Positions 1 to 6,308 of a stretch of DNA of 6,697 nt are shown here, piece after piece; position 1 is the first letter of the stretch; each line of letters starts with the position of its first letter. A program made the translations under genes and the position numbers. Source of the stretch: Candidatus Woesearchaeota archaeon (GTDB lineage Archaea; Nanobdellota; Nanobdellia; Woesearchaeales; UBA10216); NCBI GenBank assembly GCA_023269295.1, contig JAHFTU010000027.1:1-6697 (forward strand). Direction: 5' to 3'. The notes beneath the pieces were generated by a model. The model ran no database searches. It was not told the DNA's origin and saw only the letters and a program-made list of their open reading frames with translations.

Positions 1-35
1 GCGAAAACAATAAAAAGCAAACCAGCAGCGGCACC

Positions 36-86
36 GTGTTATACGAGCAGACTTTAATTTTCGTATAGCACATACTCAAAGTCTGC
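36..86. repeat. Two crossed inverted repeats (possible pseudoknot or overlapping operators)
   Basis: Two inverted repeats interlock here. The first pairs GTGTTATACGA (36-46) with TCGTATAGCAC (61-71): ten Watson-Crick pairs and one T-G wobble. The second pairs GCAGACTTT (47-55), which lies in the loop of the first, with AAAGTCTGC (78-86), nine perfect pairs. The order of the arms makes them cross, so in RNA they would form an H-type pseudoknot or two alternative hairpins. In DNA they are two overlapping palindromes with axes 13 bp apart. The pairing is seen directly; the function is unknown. No T-run follows, so a simple terminator is unlikely. The block lies just upstream of the TATA box at 89-96, so it belongs either to the 3' end of an upstream transcript or to a regulator-binding region. 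Confidence 0.6.
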
Positions 87-88
87 CC

Positions 89-96
89 TATATAAG
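89..96 (+). promoter_or_regulatory. TATA-box candidate for the zinc-module gene
   Basis: The sequence TATATAAG with a preceding C resembles an archaeal TATA box. A start about 25 bases downstream would fall near 116-121 and give a leader of about 35 bases before the ATG at 154. A second AT-rich run, ACTATAATTAAT (111-122), is an alternative box that would give a leader of only 10-15 bases. Assignment is by sequence and spacing alone. Confidence 0.45.
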
Positions 97-135
97 CAAG
101 GAGTTCACATACTATAATTAATGTCCTTGCCTATA
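91..135. repeat. Imperfect dyad around the first promoter
   Basis: TATA-A-GCAAGGA (91-102) is mirrored by TCCTTGC-C-TATA (124-135): seven plus four pairs separated by one A-C mismatch, with a 21-base spacer. Arm centres are about 33 bp apart, roughly three helical turns. The left arm includes the TATA box, and the spacer covers the expected transcription start. That is a natural position for an operator bound by a dimeric regulator, although a hairpin in an upstream transcript is equally possible. The repeat is seen; its role is inferred. Confidence 0.5.
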
Positions 136-142
136 ACATGCT

Positions 143-149
143 GAGGTGA
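143..149 (+). promoter_or_regulatory. Strong Shine-Dalgarno site
   Basis: GAGGTGA is complementary over seven bases to the conserved 3' end of archaeal 16S rRNA. It sits four bases before the ATG at 154. It is the longest such match in the window and makes that start secure. Confidence 0.85.
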
Positions 150-153
150 GCTT

Positions 154-447
154 ATGGCCAAAGATGATGATGCTGACGACTTAGAAATTGGAGAGCCTGA
201 ACCAGCAGATGATAATGATGACATTTACGAGGAAAAAGAGCGCGACGAGCTTGAAGAAGATGACGAAATAACCCCCACCGAAGACGCCTTCATGGAGGGC
301 TATGAGGAAGAGGAGAAGGTTGCCGAGTGCGCCAAGTGCAAAAAGCCCCTGCTTGACATGAAAGGGACCATTGAAAGGGAGCTCAAGGGCAAGCACTACA
401 GGTTCTGCTCAGAGAAGTGCGCAAAAACGTACAAGTTTGGGAAGTAA
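154..447 (+). CDS. Small acidic protein with C-terminal TRASH/YHS-like zinc module
   Basis: This is a 97-residue protein in two parts. Residues 1-55 are extremely rich in Asp and Glu with almost no hydrophobic core, and are probably disordered. Residues 56-97 hold C59-x2-C62, then after 22 residues C85-x3-C89, in the context YRFCSEKCAKTY. This spacing and the aromatic-FCS-x2-C end match the treble-clef zinc modules of the TRASH/YHS type, which bind metal and occur in metal-sensing or metal-handling proteins. No signal peptide, membrane segment or DNA-binding helix-turn-helix is visible, so it is probably cytosolic. It has its own candidate promoter and the best ribosome site in the window. 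A 74-base gap with another TATA-like box separates it from the VWA genes, so shared function with them is only suggested by proximity. It could equally be a ribosome- or RNA-associated zinc protein. Confidence 0.85.
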   Translation: MAKDDDADDLEIGEPEPADDNDDIYEEKERDELEEDDEITPTEDAFMEGYEEEEKVAECAKCKKPLLDMKGTIERELKGKHYRFCSEKCAKTYKFGK

Positions 448-466
448 GGCGGCCATAATCTAAAAT

Positions 467-477
467 TATTAATATAC
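467..477 (+). promoter_or_regulatory. TATA-box candidate for the VWA gene pair
   Basis: The AT-rich run TTATTAATATA lies in the 74-base gap after the zinc-module gene. A start about 25 bases downstream, near 497, would leave a leader of about 25 bases before the ATG at 522. A second AT-rich patch at 497-508 is too close to the start to serve easily. Support is composition and spacing only. Confidence 0.4.
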
Positions 478-512
478 GCAGGAAGGATAACACCCACTAT
501 AAGCTTTAAGAC

Positions 513-516
513 GGTG
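513..516 (+). promoter_or_regulatory. Shine-Dalgarno site that decides the first VWA start
   Basis: GGTG lies five bases before the ATG at 522. An in-frame GTG at 516 overlaps the end of this site and would leave no spacing, so the ATG is the better start, two residues shorter than the longest open frame. Confidence 0.6.
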
Positions 517-521
517 TGCCT

Positions 522-2381
522 ATGCCTTTCAAGAATCCTGCTGGACTTTATGCGCTCCTTGCGCTCATTCCGTTTATAATCCTGTACCTCCGGAGGCCAA
601 AGCCAAAGGAGAAAATGATTCCCTCGCTCATGTTCTTCATGAGGGAAAAAGGCATCACAAAATTCTCCAACCTGTTCAGGCAAATCTTCCAGAACCTGCT
701 CTTCCTGCTCCAGCTCGCAATAATACTCTCCGCAGCCTTTGCAGCAGCTTACCCCTATTTCAACAGCGAAAGAGCAGCCTCCGCCAAGCACACGGTAATA
801 GTCCTTGACTCCTCGGCAAGCATGAACGCCCTGCTCCAATCAGGAGGGTCAACAACAAGATTCTCAAAGGCCGTTGACGAGGCCAATGCAAGGCTGGAAG
901 GCAGAGTAAGCATAGTCCTGGCGTCAAGCATACCAATAGTCGTGCAGGAAAAAGGTTCAGCATCTGACGCAAGGAAGGTGCTTGCCACGCTGAAAGCAAA
1001 GGCAGTTGAAACTCACATAGGCGATGCAATGCTCGCGGCAGGCGAGCTGATACAGGACAGCGCAAAAGACAGCAATGTTGTCGTGCTAAGCGATTTCCAG
1101 TCAAACCTCGGCACTGACGTGCTTGTCGCAAAGCGCTCAATAGCTGCAAAAGGAGCCCATGTTGAGCTGGTCAATGTTTTAGGCAGCAGCAAGGATGAGC
1201 TTGGCAAGCTCAGCAATGCAGGATTTGTGCAGCTGGATGTCAACAAGTTCCAGACCACAGCGCTTGTCAAGAATTATGACGACACGCAGCGCGCCGTTGA
1301 CATAAAGATAATGAATGGCAACAAGGAAATTGCAAAGAAACAGCTAGTCATAGGACCGCGGTCACTGGAGCCTGTGAGCTTTGACACCCTGCATGGCAGC
1401 ACAGAGCTTAGAATAGCCCAGGACGACGACCTTGATACAGACAACCACCTTTACATAAGCTCACCCTCCAAAAAGATCAAGACCCTGCTGATTACCAATT
1501 CAGACACCAGCTACCTCATGGCAGCCCTGAAGTCTTCGCCAAACGTAGAGCTTGATGTGGCATTCCCTCCAGTTGTGAAGCAGTTCAATTACGACGCGAT
1601 AATAGTCTACAACGCAAGCACGCAGCTCATGCTGCCAGGATTCTACAAGGAAATCAACAAGGCAGTTGCCAACGGCACAGGCCTGGTCATAGCAGCACAG
1701 GAAGGCCTGCCGGTTTATATAAAACAATTTGACGTGCCTGTTCATTTCGTAAGCAACGGCAACTCATCAAAATCGTCCGTAGTGATTGACAACTACCTGA
1801 CAAAAGGCATCGACTTCGGCGTTGTCGCAAATTATCAGATTCTGAAAATAAACCCTGGCAAGGAAAAAGACTTTGCAGCCATTGTCGCGGCAGATGACGG
1901 CAGCCCACTGATTGGAATATATTCGTCAGGAAACGGCATAGTTATGTATTACGGCCTGCCTGATGATGCGAGCACGTTCAGGAGCTCATACTACTACCCA
2001 ATATTCTGGGACAACGCGCTAAGCTTCCTCACAAAAAGCCAGGACATTTCAAGCTTTAACGTGCTAACAGGGAAAGTCGAAGGAATAGGCGAGCAGCAGG
2101 TAGCAACACCCACAGGAGGAATAACAACAGCCCGGCTACTCTATGATGATGTGGGATTTTATGCTTTTGGCGGAAAAACAACAGCTGCCAACCTTCTAAG
2201 CGACAAGGAATCAAACATACGCACCGCAGACGCCTTTGACCTCATCACCGACGATTCAAAGCTTGTAACAGCAGGGCTGAAATCAACTGGCGAAGTAGTG
2301 CTGGGCACAAAACTCATATTCGCAGCCCTAACGCTGCTCGTGGCTGAGCTCCTGCTTGTAAAAATCAGGGGTGACCTGTGA
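522..2381 (+). CDS. BatA-like membrane protein with VWA domain
   Basis: This 619-residue protein has the layout of the Bat/aerotolerance-type VWA family. It opens with a BatA-type N-terminal double-membrane region: helices at about 9-23 and 57-77 joined by a basic loop. A VWA domain follows (about 90-240) with a full MIDAS set: D96-x-S98-x-S100, T164 within THIGDA, and D191 in LSDFQS. Next come an Ig-like beta segment (about 240-310), a glutamine-amidotransferase-like alpha/beta domain without visible catalytic residues (about 316-425), and a beta-rich part that includes the family-like NLLSDKES stretch near 557-564. A last helix spans about 597-613, followed by a basic tail. Charge distribution puts the large domain outside the cell. 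Its stop overlaps the next start, so the two VWA proteins are probably made together and act as a complex. The membrane VWA assignment is firm; the substrate is unknown. Confidence 0.9.
   Translation: MPFKNPAGLYALLALIPFIILYLRRPKPKEKMIPSLMFFMREKGITKFSNLFRQIFQNLLFLLQLAIILSAAFAAAYPYFNSERAASAKHTVIVLDSSASMNALLQSGGSTTRFSKAVDEANARLEGRVSIVLASSIPIVVQEKGSASDARKVLATLKAKAVETHIGDAMLAAGELIQDSAKDSNVVVLSDFQSNLGTDVLVAKRSIAAKGAHVELVNVLGSSKDELGKLSNAGFVQLDVNKFQTTALVKNYDDTQRAVDIKIMNGNKEIAKKQLVIGPRSLEPVSFDTLHGSTELRIAQDDDLDTDNHLYISSPSKKIKTLLITNSDTSYLMAALKSSPNVELDVAFPPVVKQFNYDAIIVYNASTQLMLPGFYKEINKAVANGTGLVIAAQEGLPVYIKQFDVPVHFVSNGNSSKSSVVIDNYLTKGIDFGVVANYQILKINPGKEKDFAAIVAADDGSPLIGIYSSGNGIVMYYGLPDDASTFRSSYYYPIFWDNALSFLTKSQDISSFNVLTGKVEGIGEQQVATPTGGITTARLLYDDVGFYAFGGKTTAANLLSDKESNIRTADAFDLITDDSKLVTAGLKSTGEVVLGTKLIFAALTLLVAELLLVKIRGDL
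2370..2374 (+). promoter_or_regulatory. Shine-Dalgarno site inside the first VWA gene
   Basis: GGTGA lies within the last codons of the upstream gene and six bases before the ATG at 2381. An in-frame GTG at 2378 would have only three bases of spacing, so the ATG in the TGATG overlap is preferred. This arrangement supports translational coupling. Confidence 0.65.
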
Positions 2382-4783
2382 TGGTGGCGTTTGAGCACCC
2401 AAAACTTTTGCTCCTCATACCAGCAGCAATTGCAATCCTGTTCCTGATAATAAGAATGGACTTTGTCAGCCTAAAGGGCGACCGCTGGAAGCTGTTTGAA
2501 AAAGCCAAAGTCAGGAGGCGCCTGATTATATTCGCGCTCAGGTCAATTGTCGCCGCCAGCCTCATCATAGCCCTGGCGCAGCCAATCGCCGTGAGGCAGG
2601 AGCTGTCAACAGGCGACCCATCCCTCTCGATACTTGTTGATGACTCAAAATCATTTGACCTCTATGACAGGCAGGCAGTCCAGGCAATAAAGGAGAAGCT
2701 CCAGAACGACATACCCGTAACAATAAGGCACATCGGCCTGGAAAACTCCTCGCCATTGGGCGATGAGCTCCTCGCAAATATGCTCGGCAATGACAATCTC
2801 CTGCTTGTCTCTGACGGAAGGGTAACAAAAGGCCGCAGCCTGGGCGACGTCATGGTTGTTGCTTCCTCAATCAATTCAACAATAAACGCCCTCTACCTCC
2901 CTCCGGTAAAGAGCGACCTTGCAGTTCGAGTTGAAGGGCCGAGAGTGTCTACTGTTGGCGTTGACAATGAGTTCCTTGCAAGGGTAGACCAGACAAGCCC
3001 GCCCGGAACAGCACCCATGCAGTACAAGATAACAGTAAATCTTGATGGCAATACAATACTTGAGCAGGACTCATCTGGGACAGGCAGCTTCAAGTTCACA
3101 CGAAAACTTTCAGAGGGATACCACCAGATTTCCGCCTCAATTGACACAAACGACTATTTCCAGGACAACAATGTGTTTTATCGCACAGCGAAGGTAGAGA
3201 AAAAACCCAAGGTGCTCTTCGTAACTCAGCACAGCTCGCCCCTTGAAGAAATATTTGCGCCAGTATATGACCTGACTGCGGTTTCCACTCTTCAGGGCAC
3301 CAGCCTCACAGGATATTCAGCTGTCGCGCTCAATGACATACCTGCCTCGCAGGTTGACATGGACAAGCTCGGCGCATTCATTGACGATGGCAACGGCCTT
3401 GCTGTCTTTGGAGGAAGAAGCTCCTATGACAAGGGCAACTACAAGGACACCACATTCGAAAGCCTCCTGCCCGTAAAAGTCGGCGCAGGAGAGGAAGGCG
3501 CCAAAAAGTTTGTCAATGTCATCCTTCTCATAGACATTTCAGGCAGCACAGGCTCAGGATTCGGAACAGGAAGCTCCTCAACAGTGGAAGAAGTTGAGAA
3601 GGCACTGGCAATAGGCGTGATCAACGACTTAAGGCCAGAAGACAGAGTCGGCATTATAGCGTTCAACGTTGAGCCGATCACTGTTGCAGACCTCGAAAGG
3701 GTATCGGACAGCAAAAAAGACCTCACAAGCAGGGTGCAGCGCCTAATTTATACTGGAAGCACGCTCATTGGGGAAGGACTCCGAGGAGCGAGCAAAATGA
3801 TTGCCCAGGCAGACGGAAGCAAAAACATAGTGCTGTTTTCAGACGGAAAATCAGGCAGCATGGGTGAGGACCTCCATAATGCAAAAATAGCTGCTGACGA
3901 AGGCATTAAAGTTTACACTGTCGGAGTAGGAGAAGACACTGACAGGAGCCACATGCAGGCAATAGCAAAAGCAGGGAACGGCGCATACTTTGAGCCCAAC
4001 GAAGCCCAAAAGCTCAAAATAATATTTGGCGCTGGCGAAGCAGAGCCGACAGACAAGATGAAGCTGGAAAAGCTCAACAATAACCACTTCATCACAAGAA
4101 ACGTAAAGATTGACGCACGGCTGTCAGGATTCAACCAGGTGGTCCCAAAGCCGAACGCTGACGTGCTCGTGGCAACAGCCGAAAACAGGGCGATCTTCAC
4201 AGTCTGGAGGTTTGGCCTCGGCAGAATAGTTTCAGTCGCAACAGACGACGGCACAGGCTGGGCGCCTGAGCTTTTCAACAGGGACAACTCAGTCCTCATA
4301 ACAAGAACAGTAAACTGGGCAATCGGAGACCTCAGCAGAAACAAGAAGTTTGACGTAACGGCAAAAGACACATACCTCGGAGATAACTTCCGGATTGATG
4401 TGATAGCAGACTCAATGCCAAGCGACAGCAGGATGGCCTTCTCAAAGGTGGGCGAAAGGCTTTACAGCGCAGAGTTCAAGCCAGGCCAGACAGGCTGGCT
4501 CAATTTTTTTGATGCCACAGCAGCTGCAAACTACCCGCTTGAGCTTCTCAACACAGGATATGACCCTGACCTCGGCGTGCTCGTGCAGGTTACCGGAGGC
4601 AAGACATTCACCCCAGGCCAGACAGGCGAGCTTCTCAAAAAAGTCAGGGAAGACTCCAAAAGGATGGTCACAAGCCAAAAAAGCCTTGCATGGCTCCCCC
4701 TGTCGCTGGCACTCATCTTTTTCCTGCTTGACATAGCCGCAAGGAAGGCCATGGAAAAGTCAGATGATAAAATGCGGACATAG
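2381..4783 (+). CDS. Large membrane protein with two VWA modules and an amidotransferase-like fold
   Basis: This 800-residue protein has helices at about 9-25 and 48-67 around a strongly basic loop, and a C-terminal helix at 769-787. Behind the second helix is a compact VWA-like module (about 80-175) with D87-x-S89-x-S91 and S144-D145-G146, but without the usual central Thr motif. An Ig-like region follows (178-268), then an amidotransferase-like alpha/beta fold starting at about 275. This fold appears interrupted by a complete second VWA domain (about 380-545) with D385-x-S387-x-S389, T461 in YTGSTLIGEGL and D488 in FSDG. The fold resumes at about 560-650, then a beta-sandwich and the TGGKTF stretch lead to the last helix. 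This order matches the large bacterial VWA/GATase-like proteins found next to MoxR and BatA. The bulk should face outward. An undetected extra domain at the fold boundaries is possible because these are read by eye. Confidence 0.88.
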   Translation: MVAFEHPKLLLLIPAAIAILFLIIRMDFVSLKGDRWKLFEKAKVRRRLIIFALRSIVAASLIIALAQPIAVRQELSTGDPSLSILVDDSKSFDLYDRQAVQAIKEKLQNDIPVTIRHIGLENSSPLGDELLANMLGNDNLLLVSDGRVTKGRSLGDVMVVASSINSTINALYLPPVKSDLAVRVEGPRVSTVGVDNEFLARVDQTSPPGTAPMQYKITVNLDGNTILEQDSSGTGSFKFTRKLSEGYHQISASIDTNDYFQDNNVFYRTAKVEKKPKVLFVTQHSSPLEEIFAPVYDLTAVSTLQGTSLTGYSAVALNDIPASQVDMDKLGAFIDDGNGLAVFGGRSSYDKGNYKDTTFESLLPVKVGAGEEGAKKFVNVILLIDISGSTGSGFGTGSSSTVEEVEKALAIGVINDLRPEDRVGIIAFNVEPITVADLERVSDSKKDLTSRVQRLIYTGSTLIGEGLRGASKMIAQADGSKNIVLFSDGKSGSMGEDLHNAKIAADEGIKVYTVGVGEDTDRSHMQAIAKAGNGAYFEPNEAQKLKIIFGAGEAEPTDKMKLEKLNNNHFITRNVKIDARLSGFNQVVPKPNADVLVATAENRAIFTVWRFGLGRIVSVATDDGTGWAPELFNRDNSVLITRTVNWAIGDLSRNKKFDVTAKDTYLGDNFRIDVIADSMPSDSRMAFSKVGERLYSAEFKPGQTGWLNFFDATAAANYPLELLNTGYDPDLGVLVQVTGGKTFTPGQTGELLKKVREDSKRMVTSQKSLAWLPLSLALIFFLLDIAARKAMEKSDDKMRT

Positions 4784-4798
4784 CCAAACCGACAAAGA

Positions 4799-4806
4799 TT
4801 TTAAAA
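4799..4806 (+). promoter_or_regulatory. TATA-box candidate before the coiled-coil gene
   Basis: TTTTAAAA lies in the 59-base gap between the second VWA gene and the coiled-coil gene. A start about 25 bases downstream would fall near 4828, with about 15 bases before the ATG at 4843. No T-run ends the upstream gene, so this may be an internal promoter within a longer operon. Confidence 0.4.
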
Positions 4807-4842
4807 CTACGAATAAAATAGACTGGCGTAACTGGTGAAAAC

Positions 4843-5355
4843 ATGTACCTGAAGCGAAACGTAAACTTTGTACTGCTCATGCTGGTAATCACAATACTCG
4901 TTGGCACTGTCGCCATAACAACATACTTCCAGTCAACCTACAAGGATGTTTCACAGGACCTTGCAACAAAGAAAAAGCAGCTTGAAGTGGTCAGCAGCAA
5001 CTTCTCAACCAAAATAAGCGAGCTCAACAAGACATACTCTGACCTGCAGCTCAAGCAGCTTGACAAGGAAAAGCTCGACCAGCTCTACACTGACCTGACA
5101 AAGGAAAAGGAAAAGGTTGACACAGAGCTTTCAGCAACAAAAATCAAGCTTACTAGCACGTTCTCAGAGCTGCAAAGAAAGAAGGATGAACTCTCAGACG
5201 CAAATTATAAGATAATCCTGGAGGAAAGGGAAATAATCGAGCTCAAATCCAAAGTGCAAAACCAAGACACCACAATAAGAAGCATCAATGCCCAACTTGA
5301 CAGCCTGAAAAAACAGATATGCGACCTCAAAACAGCCCTGGGTCAGGCGTGCTAA
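4843..5355 (+). CDS. Single-pass membrane coiled-coil protein
   Basis: The protein has 170 residues. After a short basic N-terminus (K4, R5), a hydrophobic helix spans about 8-28. The rest, about 34-162, is a nearly unbroken Lys/Glu/Leu-rich coiled coil with regular leucine and isoleucine spacing. It ends with C160 and a final C170, the only cysteines, both outside the membrane if the N-terminus is cytosolic. GGTGA (4834-4838) sits four bases before the ATG. No enzymatic motif or known family is recognised. Its place between the VWA pair and the membrane protein before MoxR suggests a structural spacer, tether or dimerising partner of the VWA proteins. The cysteines could allow disulfide-linked dimers. 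Low-complexity coiled coils resemble many unrelated proteins, so no more specific name is given. Confidence 0.85.
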   Translation: MYLKRNVNFVLLMLVITILVGTVAITTYFQSTYKDVSQDLATKKKQLEVVSSNFSTKISELNKTYSDLQLKQLDKEKLDQLYTDLTKEKEKVDTELSATKIKLTSTFSELQRKKDELSDANYKIILEEREIIELKSKVQNQDTTIRSINAQLDSLKKQICDLKTALGQAC

Positions 5356-5377
5356 ACCCTTTTAGGAAAAGGGTTTA
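5353..5377. repeat. Perfect 11-bp hairpin starting at a stop codon
   Basis: TAAACCCTTTT (5353-5363) and AAAAGGGTTTA (5367-5377) are exact reverse complements around the three-base loop AGG. The left arm begins with the TAA stop of the coiled-coil gene, and the right arm ends 18 bases before the next ATG. No T-run follows, and the next gene's Shine-Dalgarno site (GGAG, 5387-5390) stays outside the stem. It could mark mRNA processing, protect a 3' end, tune expression between the two genes, or bind a regulator as DNA. Confidence 0.75.
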
Positions 5378-5395
5378 TCCAAAAATGGAGTAAAA

Positions 5396-6205
5396 ATGGG
5401 AGCATTCACAGAAGCACTAAAGGAAACCAAAGCATCGCTACTAAAGATAATGCTGTTTGAGGAAACGCTCAACGCAATACTGGCATTCCTTGTAGTTTAC
5501 CTGATAAGCTCGCTGTTCAGGCGCGGATTACTGCTGCCGATAATTATAAGCGCTGGCTACCTTGCCTTTGCTGTCTACAGGAAAAGCCACCTAAGGGCTG
5601 ACAGGGCGGTTGAGTCAAAATACAAGGACCTCAAGGAAAAGCTTTCCACAGCCGCAGAATATGTAAACGTTGACAACAGGGTTGTAAACGAGCTCAAGTA
5701 TGACGTGCTAAAAAGCCTAAGGAAGGTCGAGGAGTCGTCCTTCCTCAGCGAGCGAAGGGTCTACACCAAGTCAGTTGCTGCGGTAGTGCTGTGCTTTATC
5801 ATCCTGCTGCTATCGCCTGTTTCAGTAAGCTTTTTCCACCACACCTTCCCAAACATTTTCCCTTCGCTGGGTAAAAATAATGGAATCTCTGGCAGCGATT
5901 TCAAGCTTCTTAACGAAAACAAGAGAAACGATGTGCCCATTGGCCCCGAGAAATCAAACCAGGACATCTATGGAGTCCCAACAGTCGCAAAGCTCGGAAC
6001 CGAAGAACTCAGGGTTGTGCTAAGGCCGGCAGGCACAGAGCTTGGCACAAGCAACGTAAAGCCGCCAGAAGAGCTCCAGTTCAGCGAGCAATACCCTGAA
6101 GAGGTGGTTTCTGTAGCTGCCGAAAGCATGGACGAGCGCATTCCCAAGGAGCAGCAGGAACTAGTCAGAAGGTATTTTAAGAACGTGGTTGCAGCCAACA
6201 GGTAA
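5396..6205 (+). CDS. Three-helix membrane protein of the MoxR-VWA locus
   Basis: The protein has 269 residues. Membrane helices are read at about 24-41, 44-61 and 125-147. Residues 62-124 form a charged, mostly helical loop rich in Lys, Arg and Glu that is predicted to be cytosolic. Residues 148-269 would lie outside and end with the segment DERIPKEQQELVRRYFKNVV. The two-helix start, the following charged segment with LKEKLSTAAEY and the third helix recall the membrane proteins of DUF4175-like type found in bacterial Bat operons. An ending of the IPxE...VxxYF kind also occurs in proteins of such loci. Both comparisons are from memory and are only suggestive. GGAG lies five bases before the ATG. 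The gene sits 40 bases after the coiled-coil gene and before moxR, so it may link the cytosolic ATPase to the outer VWA domains. It is not assigned to a named family. Confidence 0.85.
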   Translation: MGAFTEALKETKASLLKIMLFEETLNAILAFLVVYLISSLFRRGLLLPIIISAGYLAFAVYRKSHLRADRAVESKYKDLKEKLSTAAEYVNVDNRVVNELKYDVLKSLRKVEESSFLSERRVYTKSVAAVVLCFIILLLSPVSVSFFHHTFPNIFPSLGKNNGISGSDFKLLNENKRNDVPIGPEKSNQDIYGVPTVAKLGTEELRVVLRPAGTELGTSNVKPPEELQFSEQYPEEVVSVAAESMDERIPKEQQELVRRYFKNVVAANR

Positions 6206-6213
6206 TTCTTTTT
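6206..6213 (+). terminator. T-rich tract after the membrane protein gene
   Basis: TTCTTTTT follows directly on the TAA stop at 6203-6205. Archaeal RNA polymerase can terminate at such T-rich tracts without a hairpin. It precedes the longest gap but one in the window (103 bases), which fits a partial transcription boundary before moxR. It is short, so read-through is likely. Confidence 0.35.
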
Positions 6214-6238
6214 AATAACATTTATTAACATGTTGTTA
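6211..6238 (+). promoter_or_regulatory. AT-rich promoter/operator candidate before moxR
   Basis: This run holds TATA-like TTTATTA (6221-6227), a TAACAT direct repeat at 6216-6221 and 6226-6231 (one helical turn apart), and the palindrome AACATGTT (6227-6234). Transcription from here would give a leader of roughly 55-60 bases before the ATG at 6309. That leader carries a small inverted repeat, TCAACA (6246-6251) with TGTTGA (6260-6265). Promoter function is inferred from composition, repeats and position after a T-tract. Confidence 0.35.
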
Positions 6239-6308
6239 GGATTATTCAACAAATCGTGCTGTTGAGCTGCTGTAGAAAAAGGGACGATGATAAAAGCAGG
6301 TGTTTTGA

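Noticed and set aside
1..68. Possible C-terminal tail of an upstream gene, open to TAA at 55-57 in frame 1 or to TAG at 66-68 in frame 3
   Set aside because: Both frames read plausibly but are too short to choose between, and neither shows a recognisable motif. An upstream gene may well end here.
1..73. Leftward open frame beginning with ATG at 73 on the - strand and running off the window edge, with a hydrophobic stretch
   Set aside because: There is no Shine-Dalgarno match before the ATG and only about 24 codons are visible. It also runs through the inverted-repeat arms.
96..130. GCAAGGA/TCCTTGC resembles a 7-bp tRNA acceptor stem
   Set aside because: Only 35 bases are enclosed, and no D, anticodon or T arms can be found, so it is not a tRNA.
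4822..4837. Tandem ACTGGCG/ACTGGTG before the coiled-coil gene
   Set aside because: It is only two imperfect copies, and the second is accounted for by the Shine-Dalgarno site.
5353..5377. Intrinsic terminator reading of the hairpin
   Set aside because: There is no T-run after the stem, and the next gene follows within 18 bases with its own ribosome site. Archaeal termination does not depend on such hairpins.
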